Translations under genes and position numbers: made by a program
NCBI RefSeq assembly: GCF_025490915.1
Contig: NZ_JANQBA010000002.1
Span: 62,001-126,000 of the forward strand
DNA from: Lacticaseibacillus parakribbianus
GTDB lineage: Bacteria; Bacillota; Bacilli; Lactobacillales; Lactobacillaceae
Direction: 5' to 3'
Length of the DNA stretch: 64,000 nucleotides
Part shown: piece by piece, positions 37,217 through 46,689 of the stretch
How the letters are laid out: every line of letters begins with the position of its first letter
Numbering within the stretch: position 1 is the first letter of the stretch
The notes under the pieces: generated by a model
What the model saw: only the letters and a program-made list of their open reading frames with translations
What the model was told of the DNA's origin: nothing
The model's database searches: none

Positions 37217-39949
37217 ATGCGAAACATTGGAAAGTTGTTCGTTCTGGACTGGAAGCGCATCTTCAAGAGTCCCTTCGCCTTCCTGCTGATCTGCGCGTTG
37301 GTCATCATCCCCAGCCTCTACTGCTGGTTCAACGTCTGGGCGCTGTGGGATCCTTACAGCAACACACAGGCGCTGAAGGTCGCCGTGTATTCGGCCGACG
37401 CCCCAACTCAATTCGCCGGCAAGAAAATTGCGATTGGTGATGAGCTGATCACCCAGCTTCACGCCAACAAGAAGCTCGGCTGGCAGTTCGTCACCTCCAA
37501 GCAGGCAGTGGTCGATGGGGTGCAAAGCGGCAAGTACTACGCCGGCATCGTGGTGCCGCGCCGCTTCTCCAAGGACCTGATGACCTTCGTCGATGGCAAG
37601 ATTCAGCGCCCGAAGCTGAAGTACTACGTCAACGAGAAGATCAATGCGATTGCGCCAAAAATCACGGCCAGCGGCACCACGACGCTGCAAAGCACGATTT
37701 CAAGCCAGTTCGTCGACACCGTGGCCAAGACGCTGGTCGGGGTGTTCAACCAGGCCGGCGTTAAGCTGGACGCCAACCTGCCGCTGATTCGCCGCTTTGC
37801 CAGCCTCGTCACCGCCACGAACGCCCAGCTGCCGACCATCCGGCAGTACCTGAACACCATCTCCACCGTCCAGGCCAAGCTGCCGGCGCTGAAAGCCAAG
37901 CTCAAGGCGGCCAACCAGCTGGTCGGCTACCTGCCGCAGGTCAACGCGGCCGGCCAAAAACTCGTGGCGGCCAACGGCTACCTGCCGCTGGTCCAAGACG
38001 CCGGCCGGCTGGCTGTGACTGTGAAGGGCAAGCTGCCCGAGGTCCAGGCCGCCGGCACCCAGCTGGCCGCGGTCAACGCCCAGTACGACACGCTGGCCCA
38101 AGCCGTCACCAAGGCCGCGACGGTCACCGGCCAGGGACTGACCGTGATTGATCAGGTCGACGGCACCCTGCCGTCTTTGACCCGCTTCGGCCAGGCGGCT
38201 CAGGCCACGGTGGCCACCACCAAAGACTCGGTGCTGCCCAAGGTGACCCAGGCGCTGGGCGTGGTTCACACCGCCGTTGACGCAGGTCTGAGCGTCATCG
38301 CGCAAGCCAACACCGCCTGGGCGGCCGACCTGACCGCCCTGAACGCCGACCTGGCCGAACTGGACGCGGCACCCGACACCGCCGCGGTGCGAGCGGCGAT
38401 CGCCACGCGGTTGACGCAGGCCGCCGCTCGCGCCGCCAACGCGGCGGCCACCGCCCGGGCCCTGGCCGCCACGCTGACGCACCTGAAGGCAACCGGACAA
38501 ACATTGCAGATCAAAGATACCGCGGCACTGACAACGGCAATCGACCGACTCAACCGGGTGGCGACCACGGCAGACGCCCTAGAGACTCAGGCCAAGGCGT
38601 TGGCGCAGGCGGTGCCAAACCTCTCCTTGACCGATCTGCGGTCGCGCCTAACCACACTGGCGACCACGGCAGGTGGCTTCGCCCAGGCGGCCACGGTTTT
38701 GGCTAATCTGAACCTCGCCGCCAGTGTTCAGACCGTGGTGACCCACTTCACCGCTGCCTTGAGCGCCGCCGACACCACGCTGACGCAGATCAATCAGCAG
38801 GTGCTGCCGGCCATGCCGGCGCTACTCGCCAACACTAAGGACCTGTTGCGCCAGGCCAACACCTTCCTCAAGGCGCTGCGCCACCAGCTGCCGGCACTGA
38901 AAACCGAGCTGGCCGACGCCGACCGGCTGCTCAACGGCCACATGGGCCAGATTCAATCCGGGGTCACCCTGGCCGCGGGGCTTTACCAAACCGAGTTCCC
39001 GGCGCTGAAGGCCAAGCTGCAACGGGCGACCGGCTTCATCCAAAGCGACCTGCCCGGCATTGAGCGCGACCTGACCACCTCGCTTGCGCTGGCCAACGCC
39101 AAGCTACCGCTTTTGGAAAGCGGGTTGCAAACCGCGGCCGCCTTCAAGCAAGATGACTGGCCGACGCTTGAAACCGCGATTCAAAAAGGGGCCGCCGCCA
39201 TCAAAAAGGGTGAGCGGTCCGTCGACCTCAGCGCCTTGATCGCGCTGTTGCGCCGCGACGCCACCAAGGAGGCCAGTTTTTTGGCCGCGCCGGTGACCGT
39301 CAGCCAGACCACGCTGTACCACATTCCGACCTACGGCTCCCAAAGCGCCCCGTTCTACTTGGCCCTGTGCATCTGGGTCGGCGCCTTGCTGCTCGGCGCG
39401 ATTCTGATGACCGAATACGAGCTGCCGGCCGCACTCGCTCACACCACCGTTCGGCAGCGCTACTTGGCCCGGTGGCTGACCTTCGCCGGCCTCGGGATGC
39501 TGCAGGCGCTGGTCGCGGCGGCCGGCAACATCGTGCTGATTCACACCTACGTGGTCAACAAGCCGCTTTACCTGCTGTTTGCGATGCTGTTAGCCGTGGT
39601 GTTCGTCTCCATTCTCTACGCGCTGATTGCGCTGTTCGGCAACGTCGGCAAGGGCCTCGGGATCATCATCTTGGTGCTGTCGATTTCCGGCGCCGGCGGG
39701 AACTTCCCGGTGGTGCTGTCCGGTCAGTTCTTCCAGGCCATCAACCCCTGGCTACCGTTCACCTACGCCGTCAACCTGCTGCGCGAAACGGTCGGGGGCA
39801 TCTACTGGCCGGGGCTGTGGCAAGACCTCGCGGCGCTTGCCGCGTTTGGCCTCGCCTTCACCGCCTTGGGCCTGCTGCTCAAGGGCCCGATCCGGCCGTG
39901 GATCGACCGCATGCACCGCATCACACGCCAAAGCAAAATCATCGAGTGA
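37217..39949 (+). CDS. yhgE: YhgE/Pip-domain membrane protein
   Basis: 910 residues. One N-terminal helix (~15-35) with the Y-C-W-F-N-V-W-A-L-W-D-P-Y segment typical of YhgE/Pip proteins, a large extracellular Ala/Leu/Thr-rich coiled region (~60-690), and five or six C-terminal helices of ABC-2 type (~705-890). Relatives serve as phage receptor (Pip) or in ESX-type export clusters; role here unknown. ATG 37217 with AAGGAGAG upstream. Single gene. Confidence 0.9.
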   Translation: MRNIGKLFVLDWKRIFKSPFAFLLICALVIIPSLYCWFNVWALWDPYSNTQALKVAVYSADAPTQFAGKKIAIGDELITQLHANKKLGWQFVTSKQAVVDGVQSGKYYAGIVVPRRFSKDLMTFVDGKIQRPKLKYYVNEKINAIAPKITASGTTTLQSTISSQFVDTVAKTLVGVFNQAGVKLDANLPLIRRFASLVTATNAQLPTIRQYLNTISTVQAKLPALKAKLKAANQLVGYLPQVNAAGQKLVAANGYLPLVQDAGRLAVTVKGKLPEVQAAGTQLAAVNAQYDTLAQAVTKAATVTGQGLTVIDQVDGTLPSLTRFGQAAQATVATTKDSVLPKVTQALGVVHTAVDAGLSVIAQANTAWAADLTALNADLAELDAAPDTAAVRAAIATRLTQAAARAANAAATARALAATLTHLKATGQTLQIKDTAALTTAIDRLNRVATTADALETQAKALAQAVPNLSLTDLRSRLTTLATTAGGFAQAATVLANLNLAASVQTVVTHFTAALSAADTTLTQINQQVLPAMPALLANTKDLLRQANTFLKALRHQLPALKTELADADRLLNGHMGQIQSGVTLAAGLYQTEFPALKAKLQRATGFIQSDLPGIERDLTTSLALANAKLPLLESGLQTAAAFKQDDWPTLETAIQKGAAAIKKGERSVDLSALIALLRRDATKEASFLAAPVTVSQTTLYHIPTYGSQSAPFYLALCIWVGALLLGAILMTEYELPAALAHTTVRQRYLARWLTFAGLGMLQALVAAAGNIVLIHTYVVNKPLYLLFAMLLAVVFVSILYALIALFGNVGKGLGIIILVLSISGAGGNFPVVLSGQFFQAINPWLPFTYAVNLLRETVGGIYWPGLWQDLAALAAFGLAFTALGLLLKGPIRPWIDRMHRITRQSKIIE

Positions 39950-39952
39950 CGT

Positions 39953-39986
39953 CAAAAACGCTAGGGTCCACGCCCTGGCGTTTTTG
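39953..39986 (+). terminator. Terminator of yhgE
   Basis: CAAAAACGCTAGGG / CCCTGGCGTTTTTG, one wobble pair. Confidence 0.85.
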
Positions 39987-39999
39987 CGTGGCGGCACGC

Positions 40000-40025
40000 A
40001 AAAAGCCGATGGTCCCCCATCGGCT
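40000..40025 (-). terminator. Terminator of xylB
   Basis: Minus strand AGCCGATGG / CCATCGGCT with GGGA loop, then TTTTTG. Confidence 0.85.
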
Positions 40026-40038
40026 CAATGTGCTTGGC

Positions 40039-41535
40039 TTACGCGCGGAAGTCGGCCAGTGCGGCCGACAGATCCTTGGTCTGCGGGTAAACCTGCCGGT
40101 ACAGCTTGTAGAGCTTGGCGTATTTGGCCACGTGCTCCGGGTTGGGCAGGTAGGTCTGCCGCTCGTGAACGAAGGTCTTGGCGCAGGCGTCAAAGTCCGC
40201 AAACCAGCCCAGGCCGACCGCCGCGATCATCGCGGCGCCAAGGCCTGGCCCCTGCTCGCTTTGCAGGCAAACCACCGGCTTGTCGAACACGTCGGCCTGG
40301 ATCTGCAACCACAACGGGCTGTGGGCCCCGCCACCGATCGAGGTCAGCTTGGTGAAGGTTTTGCCATGCGCCGCGTAGAGGTTCAGGATGTCCTTGAACG
40401 AGAAGGTCACGCCTTCCATCACCGCGCGAATGAAGTCGCCCTTGCCCTGCCGGCTGTCGACGCCGATGAAGCTGCCGCGAATCGTAGCGTCGGCGTAAGG
40501 AGTGCGTTCACCGACGATGTACGGCGTGAACAGCAGGCCGTTGGCGCCAATGCCGGTGTCAATCGTCGCCTGCATGAAATCGTCGAAGTCGTCATCCGGC
40601 GCGAACGTGTTTTTGAGCCAGCTCAGGCTGTAGCCGGCCGCCAGGGTTACCCCCATCGAGTAGTAGGCATTGGGAATCGCGTGGTTGAAAAAGTGCAAGT
40701 CGCCGTGGTAATCGTGGGTGACGTCCGGCTCGTAGCCCAGCACCACCCCGGAGGTCCCGATGCTGCACATGCCACGGTCGGGGTTGGTGATCCCGGCCCC
40801 GATGGCCCCGCAGGCGTTATCCGCACCGCCGCCGAACACCGGCAGACCCGGCTTCAAGCCGACAGCGGCCGCGAAGGTCGCAGTCAGGGTGCCGGCCTGA
40901 TCCGTCGCCTGGATCAACGGTGGGCACAGGCTTTCCGGCAGATCGAAGACTGCGCAGACGGCGCTGCTCCAGCGACCGGCGGCGACGTCGAGCATCACCG
41001 TGCCGGCGGCGTCCGACAGCTCCATTTGAATCTTGCCGGTCATCTTGTAGCGCAGGTAATCCTTGGGCAACAAGAACGTGGTGGCCTGGGCAAAAATCTC
41101 CGGCTCGTTCTCCTTAACCCACAGCAGCTTGGGCAGCGTAAAGCCCTCCAGCGGCCGGTTGCGCGTAATGTCGAGGTAGGTCTGGCCCATGGTGGCCATG
41201 ATCTCCGAAGACTGCTTGGTGGTACGGGTGTCGTTCCACAGGATCGCCGGACGCAGCGGCCGGCCGGCGGCGTTCAGCAGCACCAGGCCGTGCATCTGCC
41301 CGGAGTAACTCAGCCCCTTGATGTCTTCGGCTTGGACGCCGCTTTGCGCCAGCACGTCCTTGATCGCCCCGGCCGTCGCCTCGACCCAGTGATCGGGATT
41401 TTGCTCGTTGTAGCCGGGCTGCGGCTGGCTCAACGGATACGGCCGCGAGCCGGTGGCAACCACGGCGCCTTCCCGCGTGACCAAGAGGACCTTGACCGCG
41501 CTTGTTCCTAAATCGACCCCAATGACGTATTCCAT
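40039..41535 (-). CDS. xylB: Xylulokinase
   Basis: 498 residues, FGGY kinase; phosphorylates D-xylulose to xylulose 5-phosphate, the entry to the phosphoketolase/pentose pathway. N-terminal G-V-D-L-G-T-S-A-V-K phosphate loop, the S-G-Q-M-H-G substrate motif, and I-G-G-G-A-H-S-P-L-W near residue 420. ATG 41535 matches the family start. The Shine-Dalgarno is 29 bases away, separated by a hairpin (next entry). Own promoter with XylR and CcpA-type sites. Confidence 0.96.
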   Translation of the reverse strand: MEYVIGVDLGTSAVKVLLVTREGAVVATGSRPYPLSQPQPGYNEQNPDHWVEATAGAIKDVLAQSGVQAEDIKGLSYSGQMHGLVLLNAAGRPLRPAILWNDTRTTKQSSEIMATMGQTYLDITRNRPLEGFTLPKLLWVKENEPEIFAQATTFLLPKDYLRYKMTGKIQMELSDAAGTVMLDVAAGRWSSAVCAVFDLPESLCPPLIQATDQAGTLTATFAAAVGLKPGLPVFGGGADNACGAIGAGITNPDRGMCSIGTSGVVLGYEPDVTHDYHGDLHFFNHAIPNAYYSMGVTLAAGYSLSWLKNTFAPDDDFDDFMQATIDTGIGANGLLFTPYIVGERTPYADATIRGSFIGVDSRQGKGDFIRAVMEGVTFSFKDILNLYAAHGKTFTKLTSIGGGAHSPLWLQIQADVFDKPVVCLQSEQGPGLGAAMIAAVGLGWFADFDACAKTFVHERQTYLPNPEHVAKYAKLYKLYRQVYPQTKDLSAALADFRA

Positions 41536-41572
41536 AATTGTGTGACGCAGGGTTGCCCCTGCGACTCCTTTC
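41536..41572 (-). promoter_or_regulatory. Hairpin between Shine-Dalgarno and xylB start
   Basis: Minus strand GAAAGGAG (41565-41572), one T, then CGCAGGG-GCAA-CCCTGCG (41546-41563), then TCACACAATT and ATG. The 7-bp GC-rich stem has a GNRA tetraloop. Folded, the spacing is 11 bases; unfolded, 29. Confidence 0.75.
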
Positions 41573-41587
41573 GTGCGTTTTAAGTTT

Positions 41588-41641
41588 GTTAGTTATCTTT
41601 ACTTACCCTTAAATTGTAGCGGTTACACCCGGCGAACGCAA
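41588..41641 (-). promoter_or_regulatory. xylB promoter with cre-like and XylR-like sites
   Basis: Minus strand TTGCGT (41636-41641), 17 bp, TACAAT (41613-41618). A cre-like TGTAACCGCTACAA overlaps the -10 (41614-41627). A 19-bp element GTAAGTAAAGATAACTAAC (41588-41606) lies just downstream and matches the xylA site. Confidence 0.75.
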
Positions 41642-41665
41642 GCCCTTTCACGCGACCGGACACAG

Positions 41666-41694
41666 AAAAACGCACCGCCAATCGGCGGTGCGTT
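41666..41694 (-). terminator. Terminator of xylR (first copy)
   Basis: Minus strand AACGCACCGCC / GGCGGTGCGTT, loop GATT, then TTTTT. Confidence 0.88.
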
Positions 41695-41718
41695 CAGGTA
41701 ACATCTGTGTCGTTTCTG

Positions 41719-42918
41719 TCAATTCAACTCTCTGGCCGCGCCGCCTGCACCGTTCTCCTGGGTGCCGAAGGTCAGCTGGCCGGACTCGATGTTCAAGAGG
41801 TCATGGGTCAGCATCGCGCAGCCGCCCAGCAAGACGCAGTGCCGCACGTCGTCGACCAGGTCGATTTCGGTGGCCTCGGCAGTCAGGCTGGGCAGGTCCT
41901 TGCGAATCTGGGTCAAAAGCGGCGGCAGCTTGGCGATCAGCCCGGAGTTGATCATCACCCGCCGCGGATCCAGCGCCACGGTGATGTTGTAGATCACATT
42001 GGCGATGTAGCGGCAAAACCGCGCGAGCTCCTTTTCGACGACGGGGTCACCCGCTTGGTACAAGGCGATCACCCGGTCGCGGGTGATGGTCGAATCGCCG
42101 AGGCGGTCTCGCACGTGGTCGACGATGGCGGCCTCCGAGCAGATGCTTTCGATGGTCGTCGTCTGCCCGTTGGCGAAGAACGCCTGGTTGTACACCACCG
42201 TGTGGCCGATTTCGCCGGCCTCACCGTGGCGGCCGGTGTACAACTTGCCGTGGATGATGATACCGGCCCCGATCCCCTTGTGAATGCTGATGCAGACCAG
42301 GCTTTCGTCCTCGCGGCGCCGCTCGAAGTCGCGCTCGTACACCGCCGCCAGGTTCGCCTCGTTTTGCAGCCGGACCGGCACCGTGAAGGTCTCTTCAAGC
42401 ACCCGCGCGATGTCGACGCCGCCCAGGTCGATGAACGGCGAGAAGGTCACCTGGTTGTGGTGGACGATGCCGTGAACGGCAATCACGATGCCCAACAGCG
42501 GCAGGTGCGGCGGGGTCGCGCGGTCGTAATCGGCAATCCAGTCGGTAATCACCTTGAGCACGGCGTCAAAACTCAGGCCGCGAATTTCGATGCCTTCCTC
42601 GATCAACAGCTCGCCGGTCAGCCGGGCGGCGGCGATCACCAGGTAGTCGTACCCCCAGTCCATCGTGATGATGTAGCCGAGGTCGCGGTTGAAGGTCAAA
42701 ATCGTGGGCTTGCGCCCGCCGTTGTGGGTGCTGTCGCCTTGCCCCTGCTCGATCAAGTACCCCTTCTCGATCAAGTTGGCGACCACATCCGACACCGTGA
42801 CCTTGTTCAACCCGATGTTCTTGGAAATCTGACTGCGCGAAATCGTGCCGCGGTTGAACGCCTCGGTCAACACCCGCTTCTCGTTAAGCACCCGCAAAAG
42901 ATTCTTATCTGTCCGCAT
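41719..42918 (-). CDS. xylR: XylR-type ROK repressor, copy 1
   Basis: 399 residues: winged helix at ~15-75 containing [18 protein letters not shown], then a ROK (sugar kinase-like) effector domain with G-E-A-G-E-I-G-H. XylR proteins repress xyl operons and release DNA when xylose binds. ATG 42918 has GAGGAG upstream; the longer frame to 43023 crosses the promoter. Its helix-turn-helix is almost the same as in copy 2 at 47 kb. Lacks the ROK CxCG zinc cluster, as expected for a regulator without kinase activity. Confidence 0.92.
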   Translation of the reverse strand: MRTDKNLLRVLNEKRVLTEAFNRGTISRSQISKNIGLNKVTVSDVVANLIEKGYLIEQGQGDSTHNGGRKPTILTFNRDLGYIITMDWGYDYLVIAAARLTGELLIEEGIEIRGLSFDAVLKVITDWIADYDRATPPHLPLLGIVIAVHGIVHHNQVTFSPFIDLGGVDIARVLEETFTVPVRLQNEANLAAVYERDFERRREDESLVCISIHKGIGAGIIIHGKLYTGRHGEAGEIGHTVVYNQAFFANGQTTTIESICSEAAIVDHVRDRLGDSTITRDRVIALYQAGDPVVEKELARFCRYIANVIYNITVALDPRRVMINSGLIAKLPPLLTQIRKDLPSLTAEATEIDLVDDVRHCVLLGGCAMLTHDLLNIESGQLTFGTQENGAGGAARELN

Positions 42919-42976
42919 CCTGTACTCCTCACCGTGCGTCAGCCTGACCTGACACCCATACCGCACTGTTAATAGC

Positions 42977-42988
42977 CTTATTTTACCA
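42977..42988 (-). promoter_or_regulatory. Extended -10 of xylR copy 1
   Basis: Minus strand TGGTAAAAT (TAAAAT at 42980-42985). A poor cre-like sequence (10 of 14) lies about 20 bp upstream. Confidence 0.5.
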
Positions 42989-43021
42989 TACCTCCCCCGC
43001 CGCAACCGCTTTACCGACACC

Positions 43022-43055
43022 AAAACGGCGGCGAGATTAGACTCACTCGCCGCCG
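43022..43055 (-). terminator. Terminator of the GH42 gene
   Basis: Minus strand CGGCGGCGAG / CTCGCCGCCG then TTTT. Confidence 0.85.
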
Positions 43056-43062
43056 CTTGCGA

Positions 43063-45099
43063 TTACGCGCGAGGCGTCTTCAGAATCACCACGCCAAAGG
43101 CCGGCAGGTTCAGGGTGGCCGGCTGAGTCGCCCCGCTCAGCAGGTCAAGACCAGTTGGCGCCGGGTTAGCCACCGCGCAGGCCTTGGCCGTCGTGTTGAT
43201 GGCGAAGGTGTAGGTCGCCTGCCGGCTGTAGCGGTGCGTGACCTCGACGCCTGCGAACGGCTCAGCCGCGGTGAGGTCAAGCCCAGCCGCCGCGGCGATT
43301 TTGGTCAGCAAAAAGCGCAGTCCGGCTGCATCCAGCTGGGTTCCGACGTACAGCGCGTGGCCGCGGCCCAGGTCGTTTTGGCAAATCGCCGGGGCCCCGG
43401 TGTAAAACAGCTGGGCGTCGTCGTAGGTCGCCAGCACCTTGGCCGTGGTCGGGTGCGTGACATCGCACAGGAAGCTGGCCGAGCACGACTGGTCGGCCCC
43501 CAGCGCGACGTTAACCGTCGTCTCGGGCGGCAAGGCGTCGAACTCTTCGTTCCACAGCCCCAACACCTCCTGCAGGCTGCCCGGGTAGCCGCCGAGGTAG
43601 ACGTTGTCGTGATCGTCGACGATGCCCGACATGTAGGTGGTCACGAAGGTCCCGCCGCCTTGCACGTAGCTTGCGATCTTGGCCGACAGGGCCTCGGAGG
43701 TGGTGTACATCACCGGCGCGATCACGGCGGCAAAGCCGTCAAAAGGCGTCTCCTTGCCGATCATCGCGACGTCCAGCCCGGCATCGTAGCACATCTGATA
43801 GTACAGGTGGACCTGCTTGACGTAATCCATCTGCCGGCTCGGGCCGGTCGCGTACTCAACGCCCCAAAAGCTCGGCCAGTCGAACAAGACGGCAACTTTG
43901 GCGCGGTTGCGGCTGGCCAAGAGGTCGGCCGGCAACGACGCAAGCTCGGCGCCAAGCGCCTGGACCTCGCGAAAGACGCGGGTCTCGTGGGTACCGGTCG
44001 CCTCGGCGTGGGAGATCACCGCGCCGTGGAACTTCTCGATGCCGTTTTGAGATTGCTTCATCTGGAAGAACTGCACGGTGTTGGCGCCGTGAGCCACCGC
44101 CTGGTACGACAGCATCCGCATCTCACCGGGCTTCTTCAAGGCGCAGTACGGCTGCCAGTTCTGCTGGCTTGGCGTCTGCTCCATCAGCATGAACGGGGCC
44201 TGGCGCAGCCCGGCCATCAGGTCGTGCTTCATCGCCGTCTCGCTGGCCGGCGTGTCGAAGCTCGGGTAGTTGTCCCAGGAGACAATGTCCATCTCCTTGG
44301 CCCATTGGAAGTAGTCCAGGTCCTTTTGGGTGCTCATCAGGTTGGTGGTGATCGGGGTGGTCGCATCGACGGCGCGAATCGCCGCCTTTTCCAGCTTGAA
44401 GTTGGCCAACAAGGCATCGGATTGGAAGCGCCGGTAGTCAAGCGCCGCCCCGGCCAACACCGGCTTGTCAGAGCCGGCGTCGATCATGTCCGTCAGGTGC
44501 ATCGGCGGCAGGATCTCGGACCAGTCGTGGAAGGTGTGACCCCAAAAGTTGCTGTTCCAAGCGGCGTTGACCGCCGCCAGGTCCGGGTAGTGACCGCGCA
44601 GCCAGGTGCGAAAGGCCGAAGCACAGTTGTCGCAGTAGCACTGGCCGCCGTACTCGTTGCTGATGTGCCAGCAGACCAAGGCGGGATGGTCGTGGTAACG
44701 CGCGGCCAGCCGGGACACCAGGTCTTGGGCCAGGCTCTGGAAGTTCGGCGAGCTCGGGCAGGCGTTGTGGCGCATCCCCTGCCTGGCGTGGCGGCCGTCG
44801 ATGTCGGTTCGCGCCACATCCGGGTATTTTTCGATCACCCAGGCCGGGATCGCGCCGGTCGCGGTGGCCAGGACCACCTTCATCTGGTACTTGGCGGCCA
44901 GCGCCATGATTTTGTCCAGCAGGCTGAAGTCGTAGGTCGCCTCGTTGGGCTGAAGCAGCGCCCAGGAGAAGACGTTCAAGGTCAGCGAGTTGATGTGAGC
45001 TTGCCGCAGCTTGATCAGGTCCCCTTCCCAGGTCGCCTCGGGCCACTGCTCGGGATTGTAGTCGCCGCCAAACAGCAGCGGCAGGGTTTTAAGTGCCAT
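43063..45099 (-). CDS. GH42 beta-galactosidase
   Basis: 678 residues, family GH42, cytosolic (no signal peptide). Begins F-G-G-D-Y-N-P-E-Q-W-P, acid/base Glu in I-S-N-E-Y-G-G (~residue 147) and nucleophile Glu in F-M-L-M-E-Q-T-P (~residue 308); a Cys cluster C-Y-C-D-N-C just after the acid/base may bind zinc. GH42 enzymes release terminal beta-galactose (some act on alpha-L-arabinopyranosides). ATG 45099 has AAGGAGGA upstream. Located between xylA and xylR, suggesting galactose-bearing plant oligosaccharides as substrate. Confidence 0.93.
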   Translation of the reverse strand: MALKTLPLLFGGDYNPEQWPEATWEGDLIKLRQAHINSLTLNVFSWALLQPNEATYDFSLLDKIMALAAKYQMKVVLATATGAIPAWVIEKYPDVARTDIDGRHARQGMRHNACPSSPNFQSLAQDLVSRLAARYHDHPALVCWHISNEYGGQCYCDNCASAFRTWLRGHYPDLAAVNAAWNSNFWGHTFHDWSEILPPMHLTDMIDAGSDKPVLAGAALDYRRFQSDALLANFKLEKAAIRAVDATTPITTNLMSTQKDLDYFQWAKEMDIVSWDNYPSFDTPASETAMKHDLMAGLRQAPFMLMEQTPSQQNWQPYCALKKPGEMRMLSYQAVAHGANTVQFFQMKQSQNGIEKFHGAVISHAEATGTHETRVFREVQALGAELASLPADLLASRNRAKVAVLFDWPSFWGVEYATGPSRQMDYVKQVHLYYQMCYDAGLDVAMIGKETPFDGFAAVIAPVMYTTSEALSAKIASYVQGGGTFVTTYMSGIVDDHDNVYLGGYPGSLQEVLGLWNEEFDALPPETTVNVALGADQSCSASFLCDVTHPTTAKVLATYDDAQLFYTGAPAICQNDLGRGHALYVGTQLDAAGLRFLLTKIAAAAGLDLTAAEPFAGVEVTHRYSRQATYTFAINTTAKACAVANPAPTGLDLLSGATQPATLNLPAFGVVILKTPRA

Positions 45100-45113
45100 G
45101 AGAATCCTCCTTC

Positions 45114-45158
45114 TTTCAAAAAACGGTCGTGCAACATTCTGGGAATGTCGCACGACCG
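45114..45158 (-). terminator. Terminator of xylA
   Basis: Minus strand CGGTCGTGC.. / ..GCACGACCG with inner ACATTC pairing, then TTTTTT. Expression of the downstream GH42 gene would need readthrough. Confidence 0.85.
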
Positions 45159-45214
45159 CATGTGCTGCGATCACCGGGGGGATGGTCGCGGTGAGTTAAC
45201 GTTCAATCTTGGGA

Positions 45215-46555
45215 TTACTTCAGGGTCTCGATCATGTAGTGGTTCAGGGTGTCCTTGAGCTCCTCGAGGCGACCGGACTTGGTGGCAGCGAGCAGCGCGG
45301 ATTGTGGCTTGTCGATGATGTAATCGTTCAGGGACTTGAAGTCTTCCTTGCCGGCTTCGATGCTTGCGCCGATGCCTTCGTCGTAGCTTGCGTAGCGGTC
45401 CTTGATGAAGTCATCGAAGACGCGGTCTTCGTGCAGACGCTCCGCAACCTTCAAGCCGGCGGCAAAGGTATCCATGCCGACGATGTGGCCGTAGAACATG
45501 TCTTCTGGGGTGAAGCTGGAGCGACGTGGCTTGGCGTCGAAGTTCAGGCCACCCTTGCCCAGGCCGCCGTTTTCAACGACTTCGTACATCGCAAGCGTTG
45601 CTTCGTACAGGTCTGATGGGAACTCGTCAATGTCCCAGCCGATCAGCTTGTCGCCCTGGTTGGCGTCCAGGGAGCCGAGCAGCCCGGCCTCACGCGCCGT
45701 GCGGATCTCGTGCTGGTAGGTGTGGCCGGCGAGGTTGGCGTGGTTGCCTTCCAGGTTCAGCTTGTAGGTGCCATCCAGGCCGTAAGTCTTCATGAAGGCG
45801 ATGGTGGTGGCGGCGTCGAAGTCGTACTGGTGCATCATCGGTTCCTTAGGCTTTGGTTCAAGCAACAGCTGGCCGGTGTAGCCGATTTCCTTGGCGTAGT
45901 CGGCGGCCATGTGGAAGAACTTGGCCAGGTGTTCCTGCTCGCGAAGCATGTCGGTGTTCAAAAGCGTCTCGTAACCTTCACGGCCACCCCAGAACACGTA
46001 GTTCTCGGCGCCGACCTTCTTGGCGGTGTCGAGGCCTTCCTTGACCTGCGCAGCCGCAAAGGCGAAGATGTCGGCGAATGGGCTGGAAGCCGCACCGGAG
46101 ACAAAGCGTGGGTTGGTGAACATGTTGGCGGTGTTCCACAGCACCTTCATGCCGGTCTGCTTCTGGTAGTCGACGAACATGTCGGTGATGGTTTCGATGT
46201 TCTTGTTGGTTTCGCGCAGCGTGTCGCCTTCTGGGGCGATGTCACGGTCGTGGAAGCAGAAGAAGTCGACGCCCATCTTGTCGTAGAACTCAAAGGCCGC
46301 CTCGACCCGCGCCTTGGCCAGGTCCATGCCGGTCAGGCCGTTCCAAGGGCGAATGGCGGTGCCATCGCCGAAGATGTCGTTGAGCTGCTGGCCGAATGTG
46401 TGCCAGTAAGCGACGGAGAAGCGGAGCCAATCGCGCATCTTCTTGCCACCGACCACCTCATCGGCGTTGTAGTAGTGGTAGTTCAGCCCGGACTTCAGGC
46501 TGCTGGTGCCAACGAACGGGATCTTGTCAACGTTTGGAAAATATGTCTTAGCCAT
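45215..46555 (-). CDS. xylA: Xylose isomerase
   Basis: 446 residues, large (class II) type; isomerises D-xylose to D-xylulose with divalent metals. Signatures: F-C-F-H-D-R-D (catalytic His), [10 protein letters not shown] (metal Glu), N-L-E-G-N-H-A and D-A-N-Q-G-D (metal ligands). ATG 46555 has AAAGGA upstream; the frame to 46651 crosses the promoter. Own promoter with cre-like and XylR-like sites. Confidence 0.97.
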   Translation of the reverse strand: MAKTYFPNVDKIPFVGTSSLKSGLNYHYYNADEVVGGKKMRDWLRFSVAYWHTFGQQLNDIFGDGTAIRPWNGLTGMDLAKARVEAAFEFYDKMGVDFFCFHDRDIAPEGDTLRETNKNIETITDMFVDYQKQTGMKVLWNTANMFTNPRFVSGAASSPFADIFAFAAAQVKEGLDTAKKVGAENYVFWGGREGYETLLNTDMLREQEHLAKFFHMAADYAKEIGYTGQLLLEPKPKEPMMHQYDFDAATTIAFMKTYGLDGTYKLNLEGNHANLAGHTYQHEIRTAREAGLLGSLDANQGDKLIGWDIDEFPSDLYEATLAMYEVVENGGLGKGGLNFDAKPRRSSFTPEDMFYGHIVGMDTFAAGLKVAERLHEDRVFDDFIKDRYASYDEGIGASIEAGKEDFKSLNDYIIDKPQSALLAATKSGRLEELKDTLNHYMIETLK

Positions 46556-46592
46556 GCAAAAGTTTCCTTTCTTGTTAGCCGTTTTTAGGTTA

Positions 46593-46646
46593 GTTAGTAT
46601 ATTTAACTTACAGGTGAATTGTAGCGCTTTCAGCTTGCAAACACAA
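46593..46646 (-). promoter_or_regulatory. xylA promoter with cre-like and XylR-like sites
   Basis: Minus strand TTGTGT (46641-46646), 17 bp, TACAAT (46618-46623). cre-like TGAAAGCGCTACAA (46619-46632). Downstream GTAAGTTAAATATACTAAC (46593-46611) includes the inverted repeat AGTTA-N-TAACT. Same order and spacing as at xylB. Confidence 0.78.
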
Positions 46647-46689
46647 GCCATCCCCGCGACTTTTCTGAACTTTTTGACCGCGCCGGGGG

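Noticed and set aside
43057-45258. 733-codon plus-strand frame opposite GH42
   Set aside because: Antisense shadow of the GH42 gene; low-quality composition and no ribosome binding site.
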